Below are positions 13,642 to 23,560 of a DNA stretch of 64,000 bases, one piece after another. The position numbers and the translations under genes were made by a program. Origin of the DNA: Ectocarpus siliculosus (lineage: Eukaryota > Sar > Phaeophyceae > Ectocarpales > Ectocarpaceae); assembly GCA_000310025.1 (NCBI GenBank), contig FN649755.1:1182429-1246428 (forward strand). The letters are read 5' to 3'. The notes under the pieces were generated by a model. It searched no databases and had not been told where the DNA came from. It saw only the letters and a list, made by a program, of their open reading frames with translations. Position 1 is the first letter of the stretch; each line of letters starts with the position of its first letter.

Positions 13642-16600
13642 ATGATGGTGGCTCGAGCGCCTGAGGTGGCGGCGCTCGCCGCCCCTCTGCTGCTGCCGCT
13701 GCTTCTGCCGCAGGAGGCCGGTGGCTTCATGCTGCCCCGGCAGTTTCATCACGTGCGGCAGGACGTATCGTTCAGCCCTGCCAACATGCTGTGAGTGTTT
13801 GGAACGTTCTTCAAGAAGAAGTAGTTTGTCCAGGGTTGAAGGTGTGAGCACCGTTGCAGAACCCATCTGTTTCGTGTAAAGTATGTAGCCCAGGTGTAGT
13901 TTTTATGGGCGGCCACCTGGCGATCAAGTAGCGGCATGGAAAGTCCAGCTCTACCGGTTGGGGGGGAAGGGGGGGGGTAGGCTGGTGCCATGAGCACGGA
14001 AGCCGACCAACTTCGTTCGTAAGACAAGCAAGGCTTACATGTAACGTTCGGAGGGGGGGTGTCTACCCCCCGAGGAGGAGGCAAAGAGAGAGTGTCATAA
14101 TGACCAATTCCAGTGCGAGAGACGTCTCATCCCTCCCCCCCCTCTTCCACGCGATTGTGCCGCCTGTCTTGCCATCGCAGCCTCCGCTTCGGGGTTAAGG
14201 TCGCGCCGGTGATTCTCATGGCCGGCTCGCTCCCGGTTGCTGCTTCTGCTGCTACCGCAGGCGGCAGTATCAGCTCGTCGGCGCAGCCCACGAGCGCCGA
14301 CGACGTCGGACTCGGGCCAGGTAAGCTCCACCGCGAGGTTTTCGGATCGTCGTGTACCAAACACAGCTACCGAAGCGTGGAGTCACTTGTTGCGTTTCGT
14401 TTGGACTGAAACGTCCACTCGTTACCCGGGCCGAGTTGGATTGTATGCATAGGTCGGTAGCTGACCAGTCCTCGAGGCCGCGTGTGTTATCGAGAGCCCT
14501 TACCCCCCCCCCCGTCTGTCTTTGAACGCTGCGGCGTCACTTGATGCGTTTTGCTTGGAGTTGAACGTCCTCTCGTTACCCGGGCCGAGTTGTATTGGAG
14601 GTGACTGACCTGTCCCGCACATCTTTCCGTGTTTGGCTCGAGGCTTCCTGGACTGTCGAGCGCCCTCCCTCCAGTTTTCGCCTCTGGCTTTGTTGTCGTC
14701 CTCCTCGTGGTCGTTGTTGTTGTTGTTGTTGTCTTCACGTTAAAAACCGTTCTGATCTCTGTACCATCTGTACGTACTACATAGTCTTACACTCGACGTG
14801 TTGATTCCCGTGCTCACAGGCCAACTCGCCCAATAACGGTACATTCTAAAGAAAAAAAAAGAAAGCCGAGGGGGGGTCCGCAAGCCAATAGAAATATCAG
14901 CGACAGATAGTTTAGGTAGAACCCTCCGGTCTCGCCTCTACACGCTATGCGAGGCTTTGACACGCTGAAACATTCGGAGCTTCGGTGGAACAGGGAGACA
15001 CCGGCAGCTGGCTCAACACATGACGTACCCCCCTCTTTGCGCCTCGCCAGTTTCCCGTACACAACACAAGATAACACGCCCCCTGGACCGATTTTCAAAG
15101 CTCGACTACGGCACGAGGAAGAGGATTCTTAAACGAAAAGATACGTTGTCGGAGAGCTCTCAACGAGACGACTTCAACGCCGCCGTTATCGGCGCCATGC
15201 GACTCTTTGTGCTTGTTAATATATCGAGCTTTGAAAACCGGTCCAGGGGGTGTGTTGTCTTTTGTCGTGTACGGTATAGCAGTTTTTTTTCGCGCGCACA
15301 TCAGACCTCGAGATTCGGCCGAGGTTGTTGTGTTGCATCCCCAAAACTGAAGAATGGAAAATGTCCACAAACAAGAACAAAAACAACCACGCCCAACCTT
15401 TTTTTTGTGGTGTCCCCAAAACCAAAAACTGAAAAACACACATTGCCAAACGCACCCAACTATTTTTATTTCCTTCTAACAGAGACAGTTGCCCGAAGCG
15501 TTGGTCGTTGTATTGTTACCTGGGGTGATGCTACTGCAAACACTGCCGCTATATACATATTCATAGACATTAGTATATGGATTCGAATAACCCGGCTCGC
15601 AAATGGTGCTCAAGTTCTTTCTTTTTTTTAGCTCGATTCCTCAACTGCCAGGATCTAGAGTATATGCACGACCGCTAACTTTACCACCCTTTTGACGCAC
15701 AAACGTGCCGTGCGTGTCCTTCCCGCGATGAATGCGGTGTCGCGCCGGCGTTGGGTGCGGTGCCGCCAGGTGAGACCTGTGACCCGGAGGACGCGGACTG
15801 CCAAGGCGACGACACAGACGAGATTACCTTCTCGATGCTCCACTGGGTCCGCACGCTCTTCGTGTGGTACTCGGTGAGCCCCAGTGTGTCATTCCAACCA
15901 GAAGCTACTTTAGAATACGTCGCCCTCCTGTAGCGCGCACACGGATAAAACGCCTCGAGCCTACCCACCCCGCTAGGCTAACGTGCTTCTTCAGGGCGGG
16001 CGAAGGGAGTGCGCGTGTGTGCTGGTGTTTGGTCCTTTTCATATGGCATCGGTCTACGTCTGCACATGTTTGACGTATCAGCCGGGCTCTCACAGGACGA
16101 AGGTCACACAGCTTTTTTTTTTTTTTCGTTTTTCCCCCATCGTTCCTCCTGCGGTGCTTGCCTTACTTGGTTCTTCCCCGCGTAGGCTTGGGCCATCCCT
16201 TTCCCTCACAGGAGGAAGGTCACACAGCCGTTTTTTTTTTTTTCGTTTTCCCTCCCATCGTTCCTCCTGCGGTGCTTGCCTATTTTTTCTTTTCCCCGCG
16301 TGGGCTTCAGCCATCCCTTTCCCTCGTCGAACGTCGAGTCGAAGTTTGATTACTGACGAAATGCATCGATTTTCCTCCGCAAGTTGTACTAATAAAAAAC
16401 AATTCCCGATAGAGAATCGAACCCAAGCCTTGCGATTGATTGTACTCTTGTAGAAGGTTCGCGAAGTTTAACCACGAGACCACCGGAGCTACTGCAGGAG
16501 TACGCCGCGACGAAAACTGAGCCAATACAGTATGCGAATGGACCGGTTTTGGCCCGAACCGCTGGCCGGACCTCTGACGTCATTTTGTTCTCCCGTATGA

Positions 16601-17112
16601 CCGCCGCTCGTTGTCGTCGTCAAAAACAACAGGTCGCGCGCACGGCGATCGTCGCCATCATGTACATCGCGGGGGCGGCAACGTCCCTGTTCGTGGCGAT
16701 CAGGAGGACGTTGTCGTTGTCCGGCCCGAGCAGCGGCGGCGGCAGCGGCGGCAGTACCTCTTCTTCTTCGTGGGTAGGGCGGCTGCTGGGGTGCCTGATT
16801 CGCGGCGTAGGCGGCGGCGGCACAGGAACGCAGGGCGCGCGTACCGCGGGCCCGCGCACCCTCACGGGCAGCGGCGCTCCTTCGGCGGCGGCGCCGTCGG
16901 CGGTGATCATCGTCCCGACCGTCTTCACGGCCACCACCACCACCACGACCGGCGGCGGCGGCGACGGGTCTGACACTACTGCTGGAGGAGGGGTCGGCGG
17001 AAGCCGCCGAGTCCCACCCGGGCTTTCGCGCATCATTTCGAACACCGACCGCATCGTGACCAACGCGCACGGGAACATGGACGACGTCCTCGCCGCTATC
17101 GAGAGCCTGTGA
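13642..17112 (+). CDS. four-exon gene for an unrecognised membrane protein (about 290 aa)
   Basis: Exons are 13642-13790, 14181-14320, 15770-15873 and 16633-17112. Donors are GTGAGTG, GTAAGC and GTGAGC; acceptors end CGCAG, GCCAG and AACAG. Phases fit throughout and the joined length is 873 nt. The start is the first of two ATGs after an in-frame TAA at 13618. The N terminus has a leucine-rich signal-like stretch (about residues 9-24), then a second hydrophobic segment (VAPVILMAGSLPVAASAATAG). Exon 3 is acidic with two cysteines (ETCDPEDADCQGDD). Exon 4 starts with a membrane segment (TAIVAIMYIAGAATSLFVAI), then Gly/Ser/Thr-rich linkers and a conserved tail ending NMDDVLAAIESL. Exon 4 could instead start at 16498, in the same frame after ACTGCAG. 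I do not recognise the family. A secreted or membrane location is inferred from hydrophobicity. Confidence 0.6.
14381..14620 (+). repeat. two-copy tandem duplication inside intron 2
   Basis: CGTTACCCGGGCCGAGTTG occurs near 14421 and again near 14574, about 155 bp apart. A GTCACTTG..TGCGTTT block precedes it in both copies. Confidence 0.75.
15053..15276. mobile_element. MITE with long terminal inverted repeats (copy in intron 2)
   Basis: The left arm holds CCCCCTGGACCGATTTTC then AAAGCTCGA. The right arm carries its inverse, CGAGCTTTGAAAACCGGTCC, then AGGGGGTGTG. The ends read CCGTACAC inward, with TA outside the right end. Length is about 224 bp, matching the copies at 61051 and 62299. The element sits within intron 2 of the four-exon gene and has no coding capacity. 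Confidence 0.8.
16092..16325 (+). repeat. two-copy 118-bp tandem duplication inside intron 3
   Basis: GAAGGTCACACAGC, a poly-T run, then CATCGTTCCTCCTGCGGTGC and CCATCCCTTTCCCTC occur twice in the same order. Confidence 0.85.
16402..16487 (-). pseudogene. tRNA-like sequence (A and B box), probably a tRNA pseudogene or SINE head
   Basis: On the minus strand an A-box-like TGGTCTCGTGG is followed about 45 bases later by a B-box-like GGTTCGATTCT. An imperfect stem (CTTCGCG with CGCAAG, one bulge) encloses a loop of about 25 bases, far longer than a normal anticodon loop. The 5' end does not pair with the 3' ATCGGGA, so a working tRNA is unlikely. It lies antisense in intron 3 of the four-exon gene. 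Confidence 0.4.
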
Positions 17113-17440
17113 AAGAAAAACTTCGCAGGCCCTCCGCATCATCCCGTCTTCATTGCGGCCGGCACTGCTTCGCCCGCCGCCTCGACTGCTGCGAATTCGC
17201 CGCTGCTGGCGACGATGCCTGCCATCGCCCCCGCTCCAGGCGGCGATGATCCGGCCACCACCACCACGACCGGCGGGGGCGGCGGCGGCGGCGGGTCTGA
17301 CGCTACTGCTGGAGGAGTGGTCGGCGGAATTCGCCGCGTCTCACCCAGGCTTTCGCGCATCATTTTCGAACACCGACCGCTTCGTGGCCAACGCGCACGA
17401 GAACATGGAAGACGTCCTCGTCGCTGTCGAGATCCCGTAA
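17113..17440 (+). pseudogene. broken tandem duplicate of the last exon of the four-exon gene
   Basis: The 3' part of exon 4 recurs 328 bp downstream: Gly/Thr-rich linker, then VGG.RRV.P.LSRII, then NTDRFVANAHENMEDVLVAV and a stop at the equivalent place. One extra T (ATCATTTTCGAAC against ATCATTTCGAAC in the parent) shifts the frame between linker and tail. Most differences in the tail are conservative, so it may have been under selection before the break. No start or separate promoter is visible. A sequencing error in the T run is possible. Confidence 0.65.
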
Positions 17441-20400
17441 AAAATAAACATCGCGGGTCCCCCGCGACCCCGAGGCTACCTCGAACGACCGCCGTAGAAG
17501 TGTAGCAACTTTTACGACGGTGCTTGTCTTTGGAAATAACAACGTGTCCCAGTGATTTTTAGTGCAGTATTTTTTTTTTTGTACGGTATGCACTAAAACA
17601 ATTACCATTACTTTTCGGGTTGGTGTTAATAAGGACGAGTGAGGGCGTTATGACGAAAAAACAAAACAAAACAAAACACGTGTTGGATGGGGATATGCTT
17701 GCTCCTTCTTTCATGAGTGCTTTCATCGACGCGTTTTCTTTATTTTTTAGGTGCGCGACATCGCCACTTTGGCACACGGTTGTGCACGCGTTTTTGGTGG
17801 CCTCTTCGAGTTGTTTCGTCCCTCTCTTGCCGTTTCGACATTCCAGCCGTTTCGGCTTGCTATGTAGTACATAGCAGATCGAATACCTGCTGCCTGGGCC
17901 AAGCCCCCGCCCAGACGAAGTTTCTTGCGCAGTTTTGGTCTTTTGGCGGGCGGGGTATTTCACGCGGCAAGTTTCGATAGGCGAGGACTGTACCCAGCCA
18001 AAGCAGGGGGTACAGATTGAGCGGCAGAATAGAGGGCACGGCGACAACGGCTGGGGTAGTTTTGATTCGACAACAATTATTATTACTTTTCGTAGCGGAG
18101 TCTTGATTCGACAACAATTATTATTACTTTTCGTAGCGGCGCCCTCCTGGTCTGCTCGTGTGACGCCCACATGGCGACCCGTTTTCCTCTTGGCTGGGAC
18201 ACGGGGAGCACTTTGGAGCAACGGGCAGCAGAGGCAACGGGTTGCAAACTCGGCATGGAAGATGATGGCGTTGCGTTGTTGGGAAGGGAGTCAACGCGGA
18301 TAATATCCAAGGGACTCGGGGGTTCTATAGGGGCTTGTGCACATTGGTTAATGGCAGTCACATGTTGGGAGGTCTGTCGTAGGCTCCGTGGTTTCTTGTC
18401 TGTTTCAACGGATGATATGTATATAGTCCAGGAGTTCTGTGTATGTGATCAGTCACGTCTTCCATCAGCCACCCCTTGGAGGTGGAGTTCTGATGGAGAT
18501 GCGGATCCATGGCCAGTCCTGGCAAGTCTGTCACATAACATTTTTTTGAGCGGGATGTGACTGGAGTTTCTCGCAGCTGAGGCCCCCCGGCACCATTCAA
18601 TAGAGCCCAACTCGGCACGGAAGATGGTGGCTTTGCTGTGGGGACAGGGGTCAACCCGGACTATATCCGAAGTACATCTCGGGAACTCTTCTTGGAAGGG
18701 TTATGAGCAATCTGACTGTCGTGTTGGCACCGCAAGCCGTTGACCCGTTGGCTCGTGAGCACATATCATACAACTCGTCGCGGCAGACGTACGGCAGTGC
18801 CAACCCCTCGTAGGCAACCTCCATTTTCAGCGAGGCTCAAGAGTCTTTGCGGGGTCTAAACAATTGAGCAAGGGGTTGTCTCTGTGCTGCTGAATACTTC
18901 CAGGTTTTCGTGTGGCGCGGGTGGCTGAGCCCAAATTCTTGCGCTGTTGTTGTACCTATTGTTTCGGAGTTCTCAGCCATGATTCCTTAGAGCAGGCCAG
19001 CCTTGTAAGCTGAAAAAGATGGACAGGAGGGGATGAGAGAGAACGCTCGCGATTTTGGTCGGGATCGAGGATTGATTGAGAACGGGCCTCGCTTTGCCTG
19101 GGCGAGCATCCACTGAATGAATGCAACCATCCGAACTTTCCGCCATACGCCTTCAACAGCATGTTTGCCACACAAGGTGCACAGTCGACAAACAAGAAAC
19201 CTCCTACAATGTGCGGCGAATTCACGCCGTACAGCAGTTAGCATTCGCTCAAAGAATCTCTAGTTTTGGCCAAGGCTTTAGTCTAAGGTTCTTCCATAGT
19301 TCCCAGGACCAGCGGGGCCTCGTCCCCACCAGGCCGACGCTTGTCGGGCGAGAGAGTGCCTCAACCGACTACACTGAAAAGGGAAACCACCGTCTGTGCC
19401 CTGTACGGTAGACTGGTATAGACTGCTGTATTCCGCGCTATACGGCAGTGGTCTTAAGACCTACCTGTGAAAATGTTTGAGGTGTTCGGCTGGATCGCTC
19501 GTCCTCTGGAAAAAATGAGCAGCAGTAGCAGAAGCAGCAGCAGCAGCAACAGCCGTGGGAGATAACGAAGGGGCCACCTTATCCTCTGGAGAAGGGGTCA
19601 CGTCATCCTCTCTTGAGCGCGTCGATGCAGCTCCGCGTGACAGGGAACAAAACGTGTTTCCGAACGTTTTCGGGTGTAACCGACGGCAGCAGATTTTCCT
19701 GTCACCGAAACGTTCACCTTTAGTCTTAGCTGCGTACATGATGCTGGTCAAGGCCCAATATGCACCAGGTCAGTCGAGGTGAATATGGGCGGGTGCTTTT
19801 GGGCGTGCGGCGGAGATGATAGGTACGGCAAGGTTCGGTCTCCGGAGCTGTCGTATGCATGTTCACACGGAAACCCGGAAACCGGCGGTTGGCTGCGGTG
19901 GAATTTTCTTCGTACTGTTGGTGGGGGTTGTATTTCAACAATCCCGTGGCGTGGCAAACATTTTACCGCCGTACCCACCACCCACGGCCCTGTTTGCACA
20001 CACCCAATAGTCCCCCATTCGGATGTCGTAGCCTACATGTTCTTTTCGACACCCCGTCCATTCTCCGTCCCCTTGCAAGCACAATTTGGTGCGAAACAAA
20101 GCAGCGTTTGCGGAGGGACCGAGAGGGAGAAAATGCTATTTCCACGGATATCGCAGATGCGCAGATTTTTCTTGTGGGCGGGCCACCGGTGACCGACGGA
20201 AATGGATATGACCTGTTTTTGATTCTGCGCTGGTGCTGTGAGCTGATGATGAACCGAGCCTCACTACTCACTACGTAAGAAGTACCTGATGGAATGCGGG
20301 CACAGCAAGGAACTGGCGGCCCGTTTGTCTCTCCGCGCGCGCAGAAGACTCCCGCTGGTGAGGTTTGTTTGGCTGTGAGCGTTGATTTCCGGTGATGCGG

Positions 20401-20901
20401 TCTTGCGCCTGCAGCAGCGTGTGTGTGTGCGTACATCGGTAGTTGAACAATATGACGCTGCCCGCGCTGCAAGAGGTAAGCGCCGCTGGTTCGATTCCAA
20501 CCGGCTCACCCGCCGGGTACTCCCACCAACCCCGATTAAACAGCCGCTGAGAGTGGTAGATTGGTGTTGCGAGACCCCTCGTAAAGCTTGGGGCTTCGAA
20601 GACCGATCGAAACGGCGTGCTCTGCGTATGTTGTATGCGTACCTGCATGCCGATGGATTTTCATAACTCAAGGCAGCAGTGAAGCAACTTGAGGTTTGCA
20701 CGCCAACATCCAACCAATGTTCGAAGAGCTTGGTTTATTCACGCACATTTTTTTTAGCGTGCTATGACGATGCCTTGTTTGGCGGATTGGTGGAGTGGAG
20801 TGGTCGGGGATATCCGCGAGCCCTCGTTCCCACAACCAGAGAGTCGTGTGTACGCTCGCAGATGTACGCTCTCGCGCGCTTACGTCGGGCTTTTTTTTTT
20901 G
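17441..20901. other. intergenic with small repeats and one weak coding candidate
   Basis: A 37-base unit starting TTGATTCGACAACAATTATT is present twice, 51 bp apart (18062-18149). The block 18230-18700 repeats ACTCGGCAYGGAAGATG with its surroundings and also resembles 22150-22330, so it belongs to a dispersed family. The plus frame ending at 19782 (acidic, Ser-rich, with an alanine run) has a coding feel but no acceptor, donor or homologue to back it. A B-box-like GGTTCGATTCC at 20490 lacks a matching tRNA fold. Confidence 0.4.
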
Positions 20902-21172
20902 TTGACGACGATTGCGAAAATGGAAACCGTGATCATGAGCTATTTTTCCGATCTGGTGTTTTTCGCAAGGGTGTCGATTATAGACCACGTGCGGCATCTC
21001 AGGAGATTCGTAGGGTAAGCACCTCAAAGGAGGTCTTGACGACGACTGCGAAAATGGATAATAAAACGTGATCATGAGCTATTTTTCCGATCTGGTGTTC
21101 CCGCGGGTGTCGATTATAGACCACGTGCGGCATCTCAGGAGATTCGTAGGGTGAGCACCTCAAAGGAGGTGC
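20902..21172 (+). repeat. two-copy 139-bp tandem duplication, high identity
   Basis: GATCATGAGCTATTTTTCCG at 20931 recurs at 21070. The following GTGTCGATTATAGACCACGT, CGGCATCTCAGGAGATTCGT and AGCACCTCAAAGGAGGT are almost identical in both units. The high identity implies a recent event. Confidence 0.9.
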
Positions 21173-22639
21173 GGTCGTTGGTGGCATGTCTTGCATCGCG
21201 CCTTTCAGAGGAAGGGGCAGCAGAGCGTGTCCGCCGGTCGGCGCTACGTTTTTCGTCAAGTCTTTTTATTCGGCCATAACCCCGCGGGCGGACAGATCTG
21301 TCCGAAACTTCGAATGGCGGATTTCAATGACGGACTTCAAGGTGTGTCATACATCCTACTCCGAGTATATTCAACCACAACAGCGTAGTTGCTTTCAGGT
21401 GCTCAGCATGGCTCCCACCTGATATTCAACATGGGACATACCACAAAAAAAAAAAAATACCACGTGGTACGTGACAAACATATCATGCAACGACTTCAAA
21501 GAGGGCAACCGTTCGAAATACTACCATCGGTTGTTGTTACCGGGAGTTGAAGGACTCAGCTGAATAGTAGACTGCTGGAGTCTGGTTAAGCCTGCGCACG
21601 CGTCGCCTCGGGGGCGCCTCGGCGGGCCTAAACGGTAATTGGTTGGTCTTCCGTCGTATTTTGGCTCTACTTTCCGCCATCAACGTCGTTACCTCCGAAC
21701 TATTCCCGCTATCACAGGGCGCCAGACAGCAGGCGCTGGCCCAACGCCTACGCCTACGCTTATGTTCTTCGTTGGGGGTTGGCCCCGCAGCATGTAGAAT
21801 GTCGGATCGGCAGGCCAAAAGCGAAAGGAAGTAAACTTCGTAGGACCAGTATATTTATCAACGCTCCTTGAAAATAAAAAATCAACCTGCTCTGATTTGG
21901 CCCACGACAGAAACAAGCCGGTTCTGGGTCTCCGACAGCTCAATTTTAGACTGTTTGCTGACTTGGGCTACTTTTTTTCCAAATTCAGAAATACAAAATA
22001 AAACCAATCCTATGCCATACGGTGTTGGTCCCGGTTTAGCGGTTCCTTCTCTAGCGAAATCCCCTGTATGCATATGGCGTATCCATAAACTTGTTTCACG
22101 GCTGCACCCCAGTTTAACTGTTGCATTCAACCGTTATACCGTCGTGCCCTGTGGGCCTTGGTCAATGGTAGTCAAAACTTAGAAGGCCTACGGAGACCCA
22201 GGGGTTCGTGGCATGGATATCGTTTAGAGGGTTTGGATGGTCATGGGGGTCAATCGGGATGGAGTCGTAATGGAAATGGATCAGTCGCCAGCAAGTTCAT
22301 GGCCCCCAATACGTGGTTCTTGGTGCCGTCCTCAGCGGCCAATGTTGGTGATCGATTCAAGTTGACAGGAGACCCCGCGCACTCGTGGCACGGTACCAAG
22401 GATGCCTGGGTGGCGTCGCCCACAACTGTGCTAAAAACAATCAACCCTGGTCCAAATCGAAAATATGCACCCAGACTTTATAACCAGACGATTGAGTTTG
22501 TCCGGAAAAACTCCACAGAACACTGGAAGAGTCTTCTGCATCCTAGCCGTTTTTCCAACCCCTGACCTCAGATTGTTTTTATTTTGGCCGGTAACCAAAG
22601 TGGTGGTCGAGTAGATCATATTGTGCGGGGTCGACAACC
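21173..22639. other. intergenic; part of a dispersed degenerate repeat
   Basis: The frames 21868-22182 and 22158-22565 on the plus strand overlap at a likely frameshift. They correspond in part to the dispersed sequence at 18.2-18.6 kb (TTGGTCAATGG, then TGGAGTCGTAATGGAAATGG). No protein family is recognised. I treat it as a repeat remnant rather than a gene. Confidence 0.35.
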
Positions 22640-23313
22640 CCCCCCCCGGTGTTTGCCATCGGGATTGGGTTTTCGTCGCTTGGCAACGACGTTGTAAAAC
22701 ATGCCGCCGCCCCCGGTGTTTGCCATCGGGGTCGGGTTTTCATTGCTTGGCAACGACGTTGTAAAACAAGCCCCCCGCTCGGTGTTTGCCATCGGGATTG
22801 GGTTTCCGTCGCTTGGCAACGACGTTGTAAAACAAGCCAATTCACTTCGTGAACTCAACTAGGTTACCGTTTCTTTTTTTACCTCTGTTTTTTTTTTGCG
22901 GTAACCATAATGGTGGTCGAGTAGATCATGTTGTGCGGGGTCGAGAAACCTCACTCCGCGCAACGGGGATGATCGCACCACGTTGTGGTAAAATGGTCAA
23001 GCATCCTCGAGGCAGTTACACAGTGCTTACAACTGTCTCTGGAAGTGAAAGCACCAGAAAAATAAATTAAGTCATACGCAGCTGTCATCCGTACGCAAGT
23101 AAGTAAGCACAAGATGCCGAACACCCTTAGCAGGATGCAGCTCACCCTTCATGCGACTCGCCGAATACCTCACGGCGCTTCGCGCTTGGTGATGTGAGAG
23201 CCTGGTCCGGTGAGAACCCGGCGTGCTCCGTCCCGGCTTTGTAGGGATGCGAGGTCAATGGTCTAACGACTACGGCATGCACGACTATGAGTACACCCCC
23301 CCCCCCCCCCCCC
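22640..23313 (+). repeat. poly-C-ended dispersed repeat, copy 1 (three head units)
   Basis: The head has three tandem units of about 67 bp, each with TTTGCCATCGGG and the imperfect inverted repeat CGTCGCTTGGCAACGACG. A unique body follows: ACCATAATGGTGGTCGAGTA, CAAGCATCCTCGAGGCAG, GTGAAAGCACCAGAAAA, GGTCCGGTGAGAACCCGGCG. The unit ends with GCATGCACGACTATGAGTAC and a run of 18 C (23296-23313). Two further copies lie at 45636 and 46338 in the same orientation. No coding frame is conserved. Copies sharing a homopolymer end suggest a retroposed or template-switching origin, which is inference. Confidence 0.85.
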
Positions 23314-23377
23314 GACCTCAGAGATTAAGTTGACGAAACAAAGACTAGGCTGTGGTTGAGGTTGCGCTGGATTGCAG

Positions 23378-23560
23378 TTGGGCGGAGTTGGGGCTGCTGC
23401 CAGCGGGCCGGGGAACACCGTGGCACAAACGCGGGCGGGGGGGGCAACGGCACCACTGAAAACGGTGGCACGTGCTGCAAATGCTGCGGTGTATATCCTT
23501 GTGGCGCCTGTAGCGGCCATGCTGCTACAGCTTGTCGTGCTGCCGTTGGTAGGCCTATGA
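23378..23560 (+). CDS. candidate terminal exon with a C-terminal membrane segment
   Basis: An acceptor (GGATTGCAG) precedes an open frame of 60 codons to a TGA. It is Gly/Ala-rich (LGGVGAAASGPGNTVAQTRA) and ends in a strongly hydrophobic stretch (AVYILVAPVAAMLLQLVVLP) suited to a C-terminal transmembrane anchor. No homologous copy in the window confirms the frame, and the partner exons are not identified. It starts just past the poly-C end of the dispersed repeat. It could equally be chance GC-rich sequence. Support is acceptor plus composition only. Confidence 0.3.
   Translation: MGGVGAAASGPGNTVAQTRAGGATAPLKTVARAANAAVYILVAPVAAMLLQLVVLPLVGL

Noticed and set aside
20438-20515. tRNA gene at a perfect B box (GGTTCGATTCC)
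   Set aside because: A partial T stem is present, but no A box, no anticodon stem and no 5' strand pairing with GGCTCA are found at tRNA distance.
22640-22850. Vector contamination (CGACGTTGTAAAAC resembles the lacZ-alpha priming region)
   Set aside because: The match is only about 15 bases, recurs within a native 67-bp repeat at 22.6, 45.7 and 46.4 kb, and lacks the flanking vector sequence.
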